From: Massilia sp.
Lineage (GTDB): Bacteria; Pseudomonadota; Gammaproteobacteria; Burkholderiales; Burkholderiaceae_D
Assembly: GCA_003520365.1 (NCBI GenBank)
Contig: DOUW01000311.1
Coordinates: 1 to 6,997, forward strand
Length of the DNA: 6,997 nucleotides
Direction: 5' to 3'
This document shows, piece by piece, positions 5,487 to 6,997 of the stretch. Positions within the stretch are counted from its first letter, which is position 1. Each line of letters opens with the position of its first letter. A program made the position numbers and the translations under genes. The notes under the pieces are model-generated. The model was not told where the DNA came from, searched no databases, and saw only the letters and a program-made list of their open reading frames with translations.

Positions 5487-6029
5487 ATGAAATCCATCCT
5501 TTCCCTTTTGGCCGCTGGCCTGCTTGCCGGCTGTGCCGCCCCGCCGGCGCCGGTCGACACGCGCGACCAGTTCATGGCCACGCTGCAGGGCATGTGCGGC
5601 CAGCGCTTCGAAGGCGCGCTGGCCTATGCGATCGATCCGAACAGCGAATTCGCCGGCAAGAAGATTGCGACCCAGGTCGTCTGTAGCGCCGGGGACGTGC
5701 GCATGCCGGTGCAGGTGGGGGAGGACCGTTCCCGCACCTGGATCTTCACCCGGCCGGCGGCCGGGCTGGAACTGCGGCACGATCACCGCCACCCGGACGG
5801 CAGGCCGCATGCGGTGACCATGTACGGCGGCATGGCGCATGACGGCGGCACGGCACGCTCCCAGTCCTTCCTTGCCGATGCGCATACCGCGCGCATGGTC
5901 CCGGGCGCCGAGACCAATCTCTGGACCGTCAGCCTCAGCGAAGACGGCAAGGTGTTGATTTATCGCCTGGACAGGCACGCCAAACCACGCGCGCAGTTCG
6001 TGCTCGAACGCGTGCCCGGTCCAGCTTAG
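5487..6029 (+). CDS. small lipoprotein of unknown function
   Basis: A 180-residue predicted lipoprotein that I do not recognise. The signal sequence MKSILSLLAAGLLAGC has a lipobox LAGC with Cys16 as the lipidated residue. Residue 17 is Ala, so outer-membrane sorting is likely. The mature part has two more cysteines, Cys37 (QGMCGQRFEGAL) and Cys66 (TQVVCSAGD), which could form a disulfide. A His cluster HDHRH (98-102) is followed by His108 and His118 (MAHDGG), a pattern that could bind a metal, although this is inference. The last third (FVLERV, VLIYRLDR, LWTVSLS) looks like beta strands. The gap to the AbgT-type gene upstream is 34 bp with no promoter or terminator, so co-transcription is likely. 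The ribosome site is weak (TGGA, 5 nt before the ATG), perhaps relying on coupling. The TAG stop overlaps the stop of the convergent gdhA gene. Confidence 0.75.
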   Translation: MKSILSLLAAGLLAGCAAPPAPVDTRDQFMATLQGMCGQRFEGALAYAIDPNSEFAGKKIATQVVCSAGDVRMPVQVGEDRSRTWIFTRPAAGLELRHDHRHPDGRPHAVTMYGGMAHDGGTARSQSFLADAHTARMVPGAETNLWTVSLSEDGKVLIYRLDRHAKPRAQFVLERVPGPA

Positions 6030-6997
6030 ACCACGCCCTGGGCCAGCATGGCGTCGGCTACCTTCACGAAGCCGGCGATGTTCGCCCCGTCCACGTAGCT
6101 GACGCTGCCGTCGGCGCGCGCGCCGTACTTCAGGCAGGCCGCGTGGATGCCCTGCATGATCTGCAGCAGGCGGGCATCGACCTCTTCGCCCGGCCAGCTG
6201 ATGCGCTCGGCGTTCTGGCTCATCTCCAGGCCAGAGGTGGCGACGCCGCCGGCGTTGCTGGCCTTGCCCGGCGCGTACAGCACGCCGGCCGCCTCGAAGG
6301 CCTTGGCGGCCTCGATGGTGGACGGCATGTTGGCGCCTTCGGCCACGCACAGCACGCCATTCTTGACCAGGGCGGCCGCATCGTTCGCATCCAGCTCGTT
6401 CTGCGTGGCGCAGGGCAGGGCGACGTCCACCGGAACATGCCAGGGCCGCACGCCCGCCTCGAAGCGGCTGCCGGTGCGCTCGGCGTAGTCGCCGACGCGG
6501 CCGTACAGGTGGTTCTTCACCTCCATCAGGATCGCCAGCTTCTCGGGCGTGAAGCCGTCCTCGTCGATCACCGTGCCGCTCGAATCCGATACCGTGACGA
6601 CCCGGGCGCCCAGCGCCATGGCCTTTTCCACCGCGTATTGGGCGACGTTGCCCGAGCCCGAGACGCTCACGCGCAAACCGTCGAAGGAGCGGCCGCGCGT
6701 CTTCAGCATTTCCTGGGCGAAGTAGACCGTGCCATAGCCGGTAGCCTCGGGACGCATCAGCGAACCACCAAAGCTCAGGCCCTTGCCGGTGAACACGCAG
6801 TCGGCGCGGTTGCTGAGCTTTTTCATCATGCCGGTCATGTAGCCGACCTCGCGCCCGCCGACGCCGATGTCGCCGGCCGGCACGTCCGTGTCCGATCCGA
6901 CGTGGCGGAACAGTTCGCTGACAAACGCCTGGCAGAAACGCATGACTTCACCCGGGCTCTTGCCCTTGGGGTCGAAGTCCGAGCCGCCCTTGCCGCC
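6026..6997 (-). CDS. gdhA: NADP-specific glutamate dehydrogenase, C-terminal 323 codons (partial)
   Basis: The enzyme makes L-glutamate from 2-oxoglutarate, ammonium and NADPH in the cytoplasm. The reading frame stays open to the window edge, so it continues beyond the first internal Met at 6943. The visible part starts with GGKGGSDFDPKGKS, whose Lys3 is the catalytic lysine (Lys125 in the clostridial enzyme). VPAGDIGVGGREVG holds the catalytic Asp exactly 40 residues later, at 43. LSFGGSLMRPEATGYG opens the hinge, and the nucleotide-binding loop is SGSGNVA (113-119). ALPCATQNELD, VAEGANMP and APGKASNAGGVATSGLEM follow, and the C-terminus ANIAGFVKVADAMLAQGVV is nearly identical to E. coli GdhA. 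About 124 N-terminal residues are missing at the edge. The sequence belongs to the hexameric small-subunit class (about 450 residues). No terminator is visible after its stop. Confidence 0.96.
   Translation of the reverse strand, partial: GGKGGSDFDPKGKSPGEVMRFCQAFVSELFRHVGSDTDVPAGDIGVGGREVGYMTGMMKKLSNRADCVFTGKGLSFGGSLMRPEATGYGTVYFAQEMLKTRGRSFDGLRVSVSGSGNVAQYAVEKAMALGARVVTVSDSSGTVIDEDGFTPEKLAILMEVKNHLYGRVGDYAERTGSRFEAGVRPWHVPVDVALPCATQNELDANDAAALVKNGVLCVAEGANMPSTIEAAKAFEAAGVLYAPGKASNAGGVATSGLEMSQNAERISWPGEEVDARLLQIMQGIHAACLKYGARADGSVSYVDGANIAGFVKVADAMLAQGVV

Noticed and set aside
3722..5593. A 623-codon open frame on the minus strand opposite the AbgT-type gene.
   Set aside because: It is rich in Arg, Gln, His and Asp without any recognisable domain, and it lies in the mirror of a clear transporter. 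This is the usual high-GC shadow frame.
6018..6032. GGTC/GACC hairpin across the shared stop codons as a terminator.
   Set aside because: A 4-bp stem with no T tract on either side is too weak.
5277..6350. A 357-codon minus-strand frame covering the gdhA end and the lipoprotein.
   Set aside because: It overlaps gdhA, whose frame matches E. coli GdhA closely, and it has shadow-type composition.

Overview
The window is high-GC DNA that reads as a betaproteobacterial chromosome, most likely Oxalobacteraceae (Massilia, Duganella or a relative). That placement is inferred from codon use, the QseC-like kinase next to a YgiW protein, the LivJ/LivK-type binding protein and the GdhA sequence. It is a housekeeping and accessory-metabolism region. 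I see no insertion sequence, integrase, phage gene, tRNA, rRNA or CRISPR array.

Layout, left to right: (1) the 3' end of a QseC-like sensor histidine kinase (+); (2) a periplasmic YgiW-type OB-fold protein (+), with a possible QseB/PmrA-type direct-repeat box overlapping the kinase stop codon; (3) a convergent alpha/beta-hydrolase lipoprotein (-), ended by a clear intrinsic terminator; (4) a divergent intergenic region holding an 8-bp-arm dyad; (5) an orphan branched-chain amino-acid-type periplasmic binding protein (+); (6) a 283-bp gap with an AT-rich promoter-like patch and three short inverted repeats; (7) an AbgT-family inner-membrane transporter (+); (8) a small unrecognised lipoprotein (+), probably co-transcribed with it; (9) the C-terminal 323 codons of NADP-type glutamate dehydrogenase gdhA (-), whose stop codon overlaps the stop of the lipoprotein gene.

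How the genes relate: kinase plus YgiW is a stress/envelope-signalling pair known from other proteobacteria. The middle and right parts carry amino-acid and peptide functions: a binding protein for branched-chain amino acids or similar compounds, a transporter of the p-aminobenzoyl-glutamate/antifolate family, and glutamate synthesis from ammonium. A joint pathway is only a guess, because gdhA lies on the other strand and no abgA/abgB hydrolase genes are present.

No clearly new multi-gene system is visible. The items most worth a second look are the possible QseB box before ygiW, the dyad at the hydrolase promoter, the possibly structured leader of the AbgT gene, and the unrecognised His-rich lipoprotein beside it.
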